A DNA stretch of 64,000 nt. Source: Nostoc sp. CENA543. Lineage in GTDB: Bacteria; Cyanobacteriota; Cyanobacteriia; Cyanobacteriales; Nostocaceae. The DNA lies in assembly GCF_002896875.1 (NCBI RefSeq), contig NZ_CP023278.1:310001-374000 (forward strand), written 5' to 3'. Below are positions 26,557-33,676 of this stretch, piece by piece (positions within the stretch are counted from its first letter, which is position 1; each line of letters begins with the position of its first letter). The position numbers and the translations under genes are program-made. Under the pieces are notes generated by a model. The model was not told the origin of the DNA. It did not search any database and saw only the letters and a program-made list of their open reading frames with translations.

Positions 26557-28791
26557 ATGTCTCACCCACTTTATGTAGCCTTTATTTGGCATCAACATCA
26601 GCCGTTGTACAAGTCTCCTAACAATGGCGTTTCGGAGTCTTCAAGTCAGAAATACCGTCTGCCTTGGGTACGTCTGCATGGCACAAAAGATTATTTGGAT
26701 TTGGTGTTAATTCTGGAAAAGTACCCTAAATTACATCAAACGGTGAACTTAGTACCATCTTTAATCTTGCAACTAGAAGATTATATTGCTGGTACGGCCT
26801 TTGATCCTTACTTGACAGCCAGCTTAACACCAACAGAACAGCTGACTCAGGCACAAAAAGAATTTATCATTCAACACTTTTTTGATGCCAATCACCATAC
26901 CTTAATTGACCCTCATCCCCGTTACGCCCAGTTGTATTATCAAAGACAAGAACAAGGACAGGCTTGGTGTTTAGCTAATTGGGAATTGGCTGAGTATGGT
27001 GATTTGCTGGCGTGGCATAACTTATCATGGATAGACCCATTATTTTGGGATGATCCAGAAATTGCAGCTTGGTTACAGCAAGGACGTAACTTTACATTAA
27101 GCGATCGCCAGCGCATCTACTCTAAACAGCGTGACATCCTCAGCCGCATCGTCCCCCAACACCGCAAGATGCAAGCCGCCGGGCAATTGGAAGTCACCAC
27201 CACACCCTACACACACCCTATTCTGCCCCTACTTGCTGATACCAACTCTGGACGGGTGGCAGTGTCAAATATGACTTTGCCAGATTACCGCTTTCAGTGG
27301 TCTGAAGATATTCCTCGCCATTTACGTAAAGCTTGGGAACTATACACAGATAGATTTGGGCAAGAACCCAGGGGTTTATGGCCTTCCGAACAGTCAGTCA
27401 GCCCCGCAATTTTACCGTATATTATTAAACAAGGATTTAATTGGATTTGCTCAGATGAAGCTGTTCTCGGCTGGACATTGAAACATTTCTTTCATCGAGA
27501 TGGGGCGGGTAATGTCAAAGAACCAGAATTGATGTACAAGCCTTACCGCCTGACAACTCCAGCCGGAGATTTAGCCATAGTATTCCGTGATCATAGATTA
27601 TCAGATTTAATTGGCTTTACCTATAGCGCAATGCCTGCTAAACAAGCGGCGGCTGACTTGGTGGGACATTTGCAGGCGATCGCTAAAATGCAAAGAGAAC
27701 GTCCCAGCGAACAGCCTTGGTTAGTTACCATTGCTTTAGATGGTGAAAACTGTTGGGAGTTTTATCCCCAAGACGGTAAACCCTTCCTAGAAGCCTTATA
27801 TCAAAGTTTAAGCAACGAACCCCACATCAAACTCGTTACTGTCTCCGAATTCCTCGAAAAATTCCCCCCCACAGCCACCATCCCAGGAGAACAACTGCAT
27901 AGTGGTTCTTGGGTAGATGGTAGCTTTACCACTTGGATTGGCGACCCCGCCAAAAACCGCGCTTGGGACTACCTCACCCAAGCTAGAGAAATGCTAGCCA
28001 GTCATCCCGAAGCTACAGAAGAAAATAACCCTGAAGCTTGGGAAGCGTTATATGCAGCCGAAGGTTCTGACTGGTTCTGGTGGTTCGGTGAAGGACATTC
28101 TTCCAATCAAGATGCCATCTTCGACCAACTATTTCGCGAACATCTATGCGGTATCTACAAAGCCTTAAATGAACCGATACCCCCCTATCTCCGACAACCA
28201 GTAGAAGTTCACGCTGCACAAGTTGACCACTCGCCCCAAAGCTTTATTCATCCCATAATTGATGGTAGAGGTGATGAACAAGACTGGAACAAAGCCGGAC
28301 GCATAGAAATCGGTGGCGCAAGAGGTACAATGCACGTCAGCAGTGCTATTCAGCGTCTTTGGTATGGAGTTGATCACCTGAATTTTTACTTGCGCCTAGA
28401 TTTTAAAAATGGTTCTGCACCAGGAAAAGATATACCTACAGAGTTAAATTTATTGTGGTTCTATCCAGATAGAACAATGCACAATAGCCCCGTTCCTTTA
28501 GCAGAAGTACCAGATACAGCCCCCCTCAATTACCTGTATCATCATCACTTAGAAATTAACTTACTCACCCAATCAGTACAATTTAGGGAAGCCGGAGAAA
28601 ATTATCAATGGCATCCCCGCAGCAGTCGCGCTCAAGTTGCTATAGAATCTTGTTTAGAATTAGCAGTACCTTGGGCAGATTTACAAGTTCCTCCCGATTA
28701 TCCTTTGCGCTTGGTTTTAGTCCTGGCTGATGAAGGATGTTACAAGAAATATTTACCGGAAAATGCTTTAATTCCCATTGCAGTACCTTAG
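26557..28791 (+). CDS. Glycoside hydrolase family 57 (alpha-amylase/glucanotransferase type)
   Basis: 744 residues. The N-terminal motif FIWHQHQPLY, the nucleophile motif GLWPSEQSVSP (Glu278), and the acid motif ALDGENCWE (Asp395) place it in GH57, which acts by a retaining mechanism on alpha-glucans. Residues about 430-540 contain GSWVDGSFTTWIGDPAKNRAWD, seen in long cyanobacterial GH57 proteins. The C-terminal 200 residues form a beta-rich domain resembling DOMON-like or carbohydrate-binding modules. No signal peptide, so it probably works on cytoplasmic glycogen or maltodextrin. glgB is in the same window but about 19 kb away. Confidence 0.9.
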   Translation: MSHPLYVAFIWHQHQPLYKSPNNGVSESSSQKYRLPWVRLHGTKDYLDLVLILEKYPKLHQTVNLVPSLILQLEDYIAGTAFDPYLTASLTPTEQLTQAQKEFIIQHFFDANHHTLIDPHPRYAQLYYQRQEQGQAWCLANWELAEYGDLLAWHNLSWIDPLFWDDPEIAAWLQQGRNFTLSDRQRIYSKQRDILSRIVPQHRKMQAAGQLEVTTTPYTHPILPLLADTNSGRVAVSNMTLPDYRFQWSEDIPRHLRKAWELYTDRFGQEPRGLWPSEQSVSPAILPYIIKQGFNWICSDEAVLGWTLKHFFHRDGAGNVKEPELMYKPYRLTTPAGDLAIVFRDHRLSDLIGFTYSAMPAKQAAADLVGHLQAIAKMQRERPSEQPWLVTIALDGENCWEFYPQDGKPFLEALYQSLSNEPHIKLVTVSEFLEKFPPTATIPGEQLHSGSWVDGSFTTWIGDPAKNRAWDYLTQAREMLASHPEATEENNPEAWEALYAAEGSDWFWWFGEGHSSNQDAIFDQLFREHLCGIYKALNEPIPPYLRQPVEVHAAQVDHSPQSFIHPIIDGRGDEQDWNKAGRIEIGGARGTMHVSSAIQRLWYGVDHLNFYLRLDFKNGSAPGKDIPTELNLLWFYPDRTMHNSPVPLAEVPDTAPLNYLYHHHLEINLLTQSVQFREAGENYQWHPRSSRAQVAIESCLELAVPWADLQVPPDYPLRLVLVLADEGCYKKYLPENALIPIAVP

Positions 28792-28811
28792 TTTTTTCTT
28801 CTTAAATTAAT

Positions 28812-28827
28812 GAGGGCTAAAGCCCTC
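28812..28827. terminator. GAGGGCTAAAGCCCTC hairpin between convergent genes
   Basis: Perfect short palindrome followed by ACTACAAAC, which makes it a half copy of the inverted element at 4944-5039 and 53973-54033. Its place between the convergent GH57 and rtcB ends suggests a terminator role. Confidence 0.5.
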
Positions 28828-28843
28828 ACTACAAACATGAGAA

Positions 28844-29563
28844 TCAACCTTTGACACAAACAACTTGCTTGAGTGTGGCTACAACTTCTACTAAATCAGC
28901 TTGATTTTTCATGACTTCATCTATCGGCTTATAAGCACCAGGAATTTCATCTAAAACATCCTTATCTTTGCGACATTCTACACCCTTTGTTTGCTCAATT
29001 AAATCATCGAGGGTGTAGACATTTTTAGCTTTATTTCTTGACAATAAACGACCCGCACCATGAGAGCAAGAACAGAAACTATGTGCATTTCCTTTACCTT
29101 TGACAATGAAAGATTTTGCTCCCATTGAACCAGGAATAATTCCATAGTCTTCTGTATCAGCACGCACCGCACCTTTACGAGTGACATACACATCTTCGCC
29201 AAAATGTACTTCTTTTTCGGCGTAGTTGTGATGACAATTCACCTGTAATAAAGGTTTAGTTGGCTTTCCCCCCGCTAGATGTTTCTCAATGATGCGTTGG
29301 AAACGTGCCATCATCACATCACGGTTAAAACGTGCATATTCTTGGGCCCATTGTAAATCATTCCAATAGGCTTGAAATTCTAGTGTACCAGCGACAAAAT
29401 AAGCCAAATCAGGGTCAGGTAAATTATTATCTGCCATTTTTGCTAATTCTTTCGCTGTATTAATATGACACTGGGCAAGATTATTACCAATGTTCCGCGA
29501 ACCCGAATGTAACATCAGCCAAACTTGGTTCTCTGTATCTAGGCAGACTTCAATGAAGTGATT
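28844..29563 (-). CDS. rtcB: RNA-splicing ligase RtcB, exon 2 (C-terminal 239 residues)
   Basis: Begins AAT CAC TTC (Asn155-His156-Phe157 of the spliced protein) directly after the intron's terminal G at 29564. It carries the remaining RtcB catalytic residues: NHFIEV with the metal-binding His156, MLHSGSRNIGN (His173), NCHHNY (His265/266) and FCSCSHGAGR, whose His322 is the expected guanylated residue. An in-frame ATG at 29605 within the intron is an artefact of reading through the 3' splice site. The spliced protein would be 393 residues, close to E. coli RtcB (408). RtcB joins 2',3'-cyclic phosphate and 5'-OH RNA ends with GTP and Mn2+. Confidence 0.93.
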   Translation of the reverse strand, partial: NHFIEVCLDTENQVWLMLHSGSRNIGNNLAQCHINTAKELAKMADNNLPDPDLAYFVAGTLEFQAYWNDLQWAQEYARFNRDVMMARFQRIIEKHLAGGKPTKPLLQVNCHHNYAEKEVHFGEDVYVTRKGAVRADTEDYGIIPGSMGAKSFIVKGKGNAHSFCSCSHGAGRLLSRNKAKNVYTLDDLIEQTKGVECRKDKDVLDEIPGAYKPIDEVMKNQADLVEVVATLKQVVCVKG

Positions 29564-30372
29564 CAATTTGTTACTGATTGCTTGCTTAATTTGTTGAGTC
29601 TCCATAGTCTAAGTTCGATACTATTTCGACTTCTACTAAGCACTTTCATTGATAACTCAATCGAATGGGTAGTAATGAATTGATCTTCTTCAGGTGTCCA
29701 TAACTTTCTATTTTTCACCCGTTTCATATCATTAGGACGACTCCAACTTAGAACTTCTCTAGCTTTAATAAGTTTTCTAGATAAAGCTAGACAATTGTCA
29801 TAGTACAAATGTCTGACTAATGTTTGAGCATCTTCCTTGTAAACCACTATGTTGTAAACCCTATCTCTAGTGTTTCTAGTCGATGTCTTGGCTTGTCCTG
29901 TCATCTGGTTAATAAATTCTATATATCCAGTGGCAATATATGAACTAGATGTCACCAGAGATAAAAAGGGAAATCCCTTTGAGGTCAGTCCTAAAGATCC
30001 ATCTCCATCTATCAAACCTCGGAAATAGTCAATTTCGGAAAACTGACAATTTGGAAGTTTGATTAACTGTGATTTACTACCATTCGGTAAACCCCATAAT
30101 TCTAGATAATCTCGAAATTCCTTATTATAAACTCTCCAAATAACTGATTTATTACTGCTACTAAAGTTAGTTTTACGTACACGTTCAGTGATTGAAGAAT
30201 TATACGGTATGAGATTTTTGAACTCCCAAAGTATGTGTTCATCCTGCTTATTAATCTCTATACTTAATCGACCGCGATCGCGAGTATCGTTGTATAGATG
30301 ACCATCGCTTTGGATAAAGCCAAACAAGTAGGAGTAACAGGGATTTACAAGACTGATATTGTGAGATTCCAT
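29563..30372 (-). CDS. Intron-encoded LAGLIDADG homing endonuclease
   Basis: 269 residues. Two LAGLIDADG helices are visible, YLFGFIQSDG (residues 15-24) and YFRGLIDGDG (116-125), with the acidic residues intact, so it should act as a monomeric two-motif enzyme. The C-terminus (225-262, LWTPEEDQFITTHSIEL then LSRSRNSIELRLWRL) resembles a Myb/SANT or HTH DNA-binding add-on. It sits downstream of the P9 region of the group I intron. Its TGA stop uses the last two intron bases plus the first base of exon 2. The ATG at 30372 lies in the loop of a 10-bp hairpin and has no clear Shine-Dalgarno. It would cleave intronless rtcB and drive homing; still intact, so probably recently active. Confidence 0.9.
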   Translation of the reverse strand: MESHNISLVNPCYSYLFGFIQSDGHLYNDTRDRGRLSIEINKQDEHILWEFKNLIPYNSSITERVRKTNFSSSNKSVIWRVYNKEFRDYLELWGLPNGSKSQLIKLPNCQFSEIDYFRGLIDGDGSLGLTSKGFPFLSLVTSSSYIATGYIEFINQMTGQAKTSTRNTRDRVYNIVVYKEDAQTLVRHLYYDNCLALSRKLIKAREVLSWSRPNDMKRVKNRKLWTPEEDQFITTHSIELSMKVLSRSRNSIELRLWRLNKLSKQSVTN

Positions 30373-30608
30373 ATAATCACAATATCACACATGAAAGTCA
30401 CAATAGATCAAGTCATTTCTGCTTGATTCTATACCTTCCTTTTCGGTATAGTTCGGAGCACACCTTCATCCTAATTTATTCTAGGATGCCCAAGTCCCTC
30501 TGCTCTCTACGGGGCGTTTTACCGCTTCCCTCGGTATTAGCAATCTCAGCTTCCACCGATTTGGACGAGTTTTGATTACTGTATTACTACAGTAAGGGGC
30601 AATCTTTT
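29564..30608 (-). mobile_element. Group I intron in rtcB (1,045 bp)
   Basis: On the minus strand the first exon ends GGGGGT and the intron ends in G. Folding by eye: P1 exon GGGGU with GCCCC (30600-30596), U-G pair at the splice site; P2 30595-30576 with GUAA loop; P3 GUCC/GGAC (30566-30563, 30497-30494); P4 UCGGU/ACCGA (30559-30555, 30535-30531); P5 AGC/GCU; P6 GCG/CGC; P7 GAGCA/UGCUC (30505-30501, 30460-30456); P8 30488-30467 (7 bp); P9 30451-30429 (7 bp); P9.1 30427-30407. P10 pairs GAUU (30604-30601) with exon 2 AAUC. The S-type strand AAGGUGUGCUCC resembles the conserved group I element. Precise removal restores the rtcB frame; there are no intein features and exon 1 reads into a stop after ten codons. 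Confidence 0.93.
30355..30386 (-). promoter_or_regulatory. 10-bp hairpin enclosing the endonuclease start codon
   Basis: GATATTGTGA and TCACAATATC form a perfect stem; the 12-base loop contains the ATG at 30372-30370. This could limit translation from the precursor RNA, as described for some intron-encoded endonucleases of phage T4. The regulatory role is inference. Confidence 0.5.
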
Positions 30609-31070
30609 ACCCCCGCCTAGAGAACCAATTTGTTTCATTGCTTTAGTTTGTAAATCTTGCACACCACGGTGCAAGTCTTGAAACTCTCGCCAATGCTGCC
30701 AATTAGTGACAGTTTTTTCTATCTCTTTATTTTCATTAAAACCTGTGGGAATGGCCGCTTCAATATCGAGTCGAATTTTTTTGAGTTTTCCTTCTAATTT
30801 ATCACCTGTAAATGGTGTTTTGATTGCACACATACCACAGCCAACATCTACACCCACAGCAGCAGGAATAATGGCTTCTTTTGTAGCAATTACAGAACCA
30901 ACTAAAGCACCTTTTCCTAAGTGAACATCAGGCATTAATGCTACGTGTTTAAATACAAAAGGTAGGGATGCCACATTCTTAGCCATCTTGGTTTCTTCTG
31001 TACCCAAGGGGTGATTCGCCCAAGATAAAACAGGTGCTGGCGTATTAATTTCTAACTCTTCGTAGGGCAT
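30609..31070 (-). CDS. rtcB: RNA-splicing ligase RtcB, exon 1 (N-terminal 154 residues)
   Basis: Exactly 154 codons from the ATG at 31070 to the 5' splice site after GGT (Gly154). Contains MPDVHLGKGALVGSV and GVDVGCGM with metal ligands Asp75 and Cys78, in the same positions as E. coli RtcB. Exon 1 ends MKQIGSLGGG, which in intact RtcB is followed at once by NHFIE. Without splicing, translation adds KRLPLTVVIQ and stops, giving an inactive 164-residue product. Upstream there is a TTGACA promoter element. RtcB repairs and ligates RNA in the cytoplasm; no rtcA or archease gene is next to it. Confidence 0.94.
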
Positions 31071-31148
31071 TTTTTTCTAGAAAATCAGGAATCAAAAGTG
31101 AAAGATAATAAGCTAACAAGTTTAGGTCATAAAATCGCCTATATTACA

Positions 31149-31177
31149 AATGTAATATAATGTAATTTTAGTGTCAA
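31149..31177 (-). promoter_or_regulatory. Candidate rtcB promoter
   Basis: On the minus strand TTGACA (31177-31172), a 17-base spacer and TACATT (31154-31149). The palindrome ATTACATTTGTAAT (31143-31156) overlaps the -10 and could be an operator. Sequence inspection only. Confidence 0.4.
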
Positions 31178-31272
31178 CAGCAATCATCACTAGTTAAGTC
31201 TGCCAAAAAATCCAGGCATTTGCTAAATACACTACAATTTGTAAAGACCATGAATCAGCCGAAATCAAACCT

Positions 31273-32175
31273 ATGGAGACACGTCAGAACACCATTTGGG
31301 AAAGCTTTTTATCGCCCGTAGTCCGATTTTTAATTGATGAAGAAAAATTGCAGCGTTATGCCAAAAGTATCGACTGGGAGAAAGAAAGCGAGAAGTTCCG
31401 GTGTGATGATGTGACAACACCGGCGTACTACATAAACCAAAACTTTCACGGCATCAAAAAAGGATATCTCAATCCTGGTGCGGCGGTCAGTTATGATCCT
31501 ATTACTGCATACGTCATTCCACCGAATGAAACTTGGGTGCGTCAAGCTGTAATTGATGCAGTTAAAGTCAAACCCAGACGTATACTCGATTTAGGCTGTG
31601 GTACAGGTTCTACAACTTTGATGCTAAAACAAGCTTTTCCCCAAGCTGAAGTCATCGGTTTAGACTTATCACCCTATATGCTAGTAAGGGCGGAAGATAA
31701 AGCCAAAACTGCTGGTTTGGATATCAGCTGGCGACATGGAAACGCAGAACAAACTGGTTTTCCCGATGCTTCCTTTGACTTAGTGACGGCTACTTTACTT
31801 TTCCACGAAACGCCAGTTGCCGTTTCCCAAACCATCCTCCAAGAATGTTTTCGCCTGTTGGTTGCTGGGGGACAGGTATTAGTTCTGGATGGAAATCAGA
31901 AAACCTTACGTCAGCTAGATTGGTTGAATAATGTGTTTGAAGAGCCTTACATTCGTGAATATGCTGCGGATAGTGTAGATGCACGGATGGGTGCGGTGGG
32001 GTTTGAGTCGGTGCGAACAGAAGAAGTTTGGTGGATAAATCAAGTAAGCAGTGGTGTTAAACCTTTGCCTGCCACAGATGTAACTAATCAAGCAAAGGTG
32101 AGACAATATAGACCTGTGATGGATAATAATAATTTGGAGGGTTTAGAGTCTCCAGCTTTTGGCATAACGGCATGA
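31273..32175 (+). CDS. Class I SAM-dependent methyltransferase
   Basis: 300 residues. Motif I LDLGCGTGSTTLMLKQAFP, acidic post-II residue in VIGLDLSPYML, and NAEQTGFPDASFDLVTATLL are clear. The N-terminal 90 residues precede the Rossmann domain (YYINQNFHGIKKGYLNPGAAVSYD in two parts), which is typical of a small-molecule methyltransferase group found in cyanobacteria. Its stop overlaps the next gene's start by four bases (ATGA), so it is translationally coupled to the HAD hydrolase. Substrate not known. Confidence 0.85.
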   Translation: METRQNTIWESFLSPVVRFLIDEEKLQRYAKSIDWEKESEKFRCDDVTTPAYYINQNFHGIKKGYLNPGAAVSYDPITAYVIPPNETWVRQAVIDAVKVKPRRILDLGCGTGSTTLMLKQAFPQAEVIGLDLSPYMLVRAEDKAKTAGLDISWRHGNAEQTGFPDASFDLVTATLLFHETPVAVSQTILQECFRLLVAGGQVLVLDGNQKTLRQLDWLNNVFEEPYIREYAADSVDARMGAVGFESVRTEEVWWINQVSSGVKPLPATDVTNQAKVRQYRPVMDNNNLEGLESPAFGITA

Positions 32176-32900
32176 GTTTAAAGGCAATTCTGTTTGATTT
32201 TAATGGCGTAATCATTAACGATGAACGCATTCACTTACAATTAATCGATGAAATTCTGGTTCAAGAAAATCTGCAACCCCAAAAAGTGAAAGAGCGTCAA
32301 GCTTCATTAGGACGTAGCGATCGCGCTTGTTTTCAAGAATTGTTCGCCAATCGTGGTAGAGTCGTGAGCGAAGAATACTTAACTCAGCTACTTCGCCGCA
32401 AAGCTGAAGCCTATGTATTGGAACTAGAGAAACTGGAAAAATTACCCATATATCCAGGTGTGGAAGACTTGATTTATCAAGCGCGTTCTCAACATCTCAA
32501 ATTAGCTATAGTTAGCGGTGCGCTTCATCAAGAAATAAAGCTAGTATTAGAGCGAGCTAAACTAACAGAGTATTTCCCTGTGATTGTTGCTGGAGATGAT
32601 ATCACTACCAGTAAACCCCAACCAGATGGTTATTTACTTGCAGTTACACGCCTAAATCAAGAGTATCCCGATTTAAATCTACAACCCCAAGAATGCTTGG
32701 CAATTGAAGATACCCCCGCAGGTATTCAAGCAGCCAGACACGCACAGATGCAAGTGTTAGGTGTAGCGAATACTTACCCTTTCCATATGCTCCAGCGTTG
32801 CTGTAACTGGACAGTAGATTATCTTACAGAATTGGAACTAGAACGAGTCCAACAAGTATTTTCCGGCAAAGAACCACAGCCAACCGCCAGTGAATGTTAG
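32172..32900 (+). CDS. HAD-superfamily hydrolase, beta-phosphoglucomutase-like
   Basis: 242 residues. HAD motifs: I, ILFDFNGVIIND; II, AIVSGALHQEI; III, Lys in TSKPQPDGY; IV, CLAIEDTPAGIQAARHA. A helical cap lies between motifs I and II, as in subfamily I phosphatases and beta-phosphoglucomutases. In motif I the usual second Asp of D-x-D is Asn (DFN), the residue that acts as general acid/base, so activity may be altered; this variant appears in some HAD subgroups. Starts within the preceding methyltransferase gene's stop region. Confidence 0.85.
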   Translation: MSLKAILFDFNGVIINDERIHLQLIDEILVQENLQPQKVKERQASLGRSDRACFQELFANRGRVVSEEYLTQLLRRKAEAYVLELEKLEKLPIYPGVEDLIYQARSQHLKLAIVSGALHQEIKLVLERAKLTEYFPVIVAGDDITTSKPQPDGYLLAVTRLNQEYPDLNLQPQECLAIEDTPAGIQAARHAQMQVLGVANTYPFHMLQRCCNWTVDYLTELELERVQQVFSGKEPQPTASEC

Positions 32901-32973
32901 AATGTTCTTTAATAGCAGAGCGTTGATTTAATTGCTGATACTCTTATTAACTCAGCACTCAGCACCACTTTCA

Positions 32974-33046
32974 GGGGAATTAGCTCAGTTGGTAGAGCGC
33001 TGCGATCGCACCGCAGAGGCCAGGGATTCGAGTTCCCTATTCTCCA
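32974..33046 (+). tRNA. tRNA-Ala (anticodon CGC)
   Basis: 73 bases. Acceptor GGGGAAU/AUUCUCC includes the G3-U70 wobble that identifies alanine tRNA. D stem GCTC/GAGC; anticodon stem CTGCG/CGCAG with loop ATCGCAC giving anticodon CGC (reads GCG); variable AGGCC; T stem AGGGA/TCCCT with loop TTCGAGT; discriminator A at 33046. CCA is not encoded. A HIP1 octamer, GCGATCGC (33002-33009), covers the 3' part of the stem and the anticodon loop. Confidence 0.95.
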
Positions 33047-33047
33047 T

Positions 33048-33099
33048 TGTACATTCGCACATTATTTGTCGCAATTCGCAAATAATGTGCGAATGTACA
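33048..33099. mobile_element. Perfect 21-bp inverted repeats with TGTACA ends next to tRNA-Ala (possible CAST-like end remnant)
   Basis: The sequence begins TGTACATTCGCACATTATTTG, continues TCGCAATTCG, and ends with the exact complement ending TGTACA. Including the next base on each side the arms are 22 bp. It starts two bases after the tRNA 3' end. Type V-K CRISPR-associated Tn7-like transposons of cyanobacteria have TGTACA ends, TTTGTCG-like repeats and insert beside tRNA genes; that likeness is from memory. No target duplication is visible, and it could instead be an ordinary palindrome or terminator, though there is no T-run. Confidence 0.5.
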
Positions 33100-33174
33100 A
33101 TAGACTCATACAACGAGTTTCATTACGAAGCACTCAATATGATTCTGCAACTTTACGGTAAAACTACTTAATCT

Positions 33175-33660
33175 TTAAGATTCATCAATGACATCGAAAG
33201 CACCTGCAATATATTCTTGTAACTGGAATTGATAGCCTGCAACTGATGAGATAGCTAAGGCTGTTTGGGTTGCAGAGAAATTAAGGTTTTTTTGTGATAT
33301 TGGTTGACAACTGACAATCGCTACATCAAATCGACAAGAATAATTTGCTTTTTCAGGATATTTAGCTAAAAATAACCCCGCAGTGCGAGTTATTTTTGCT
33401 TGTTTTTTAGTATTGATGGCACTTTTGCCCCAGCTATCCCAATTACCACCACTACGAGTTTTTACTTCTATAAAAGCTAGTGTCGATATTAGCTCATTCT
33501 CTGTGGTATCAGGATATTGAGCGATGATATCAATTTCTCCCCAACGACAAGAGAAGCGACGTTGTAAAATTAACCAGCCTGTAGATTGTAACCATTGAGT
33601 TACAAGTTCTTCTCCTATGTCGCCGATATCGGGATAATGTGATGAAGGAGGATTCACCAT
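33175..33660 (-). CDS. YraN family (UPF0102) nuclease-fold protein
   Basis: 161 residues. Typical UPF0102 features: GDIGEELVTQWLQSTGWLIL at the start, RWGEIDIIAQ (Asp of the restriction-endonuclease-like core), and AFIEVKTRSG (E-V-K triad). About 35 residues of extra C-terminus follow FDVAIVSCQP. Family members are small predicted nucleases related to Holliday junction resolvases; biochemical role not proven. Divergent from the pentapeptide gene with a 16-base gap. Confidence 0.9.
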   Translation of the reverse strand: MVNPPSSHYPDIGDIGEELVTQWLQSTGWLILQRRFSCRWGEIDIIAQYPDTTENELISTLAFIEVKTRSGGNWDSWGKSAINTKKQAKITRTAGLFLAKYPEKANYSCRFDVAIVSCQPISQKNLNFSATQTALAISSVAGYQFQLQEYIAGAFDVIDES

Positions 33661-33676
33661 TGGCTAAGATATAGTT

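Noticed and set aside
29563-31070. Intein in RtcB
   Set aside because: RtcB inteins are well known, but exon 1 runs into a stop ten codons after the break, the endonuclease is in another frame with its own start, and no Cys/Ser start or His-Asn end is present. The RNA folds as a group I intron instead.
33048-33099. Simple tRNA terminator
   Set aside because: Not fully excluded, but the stem is 21-22 bp and perfectly symmetrical with no T-run after it, unlike the other terminators in this window.
32932-33171. 79-codon frame over the tRNA region
   Set aside because: It runs through tRNA-Ala and the palindrome and has no family features.
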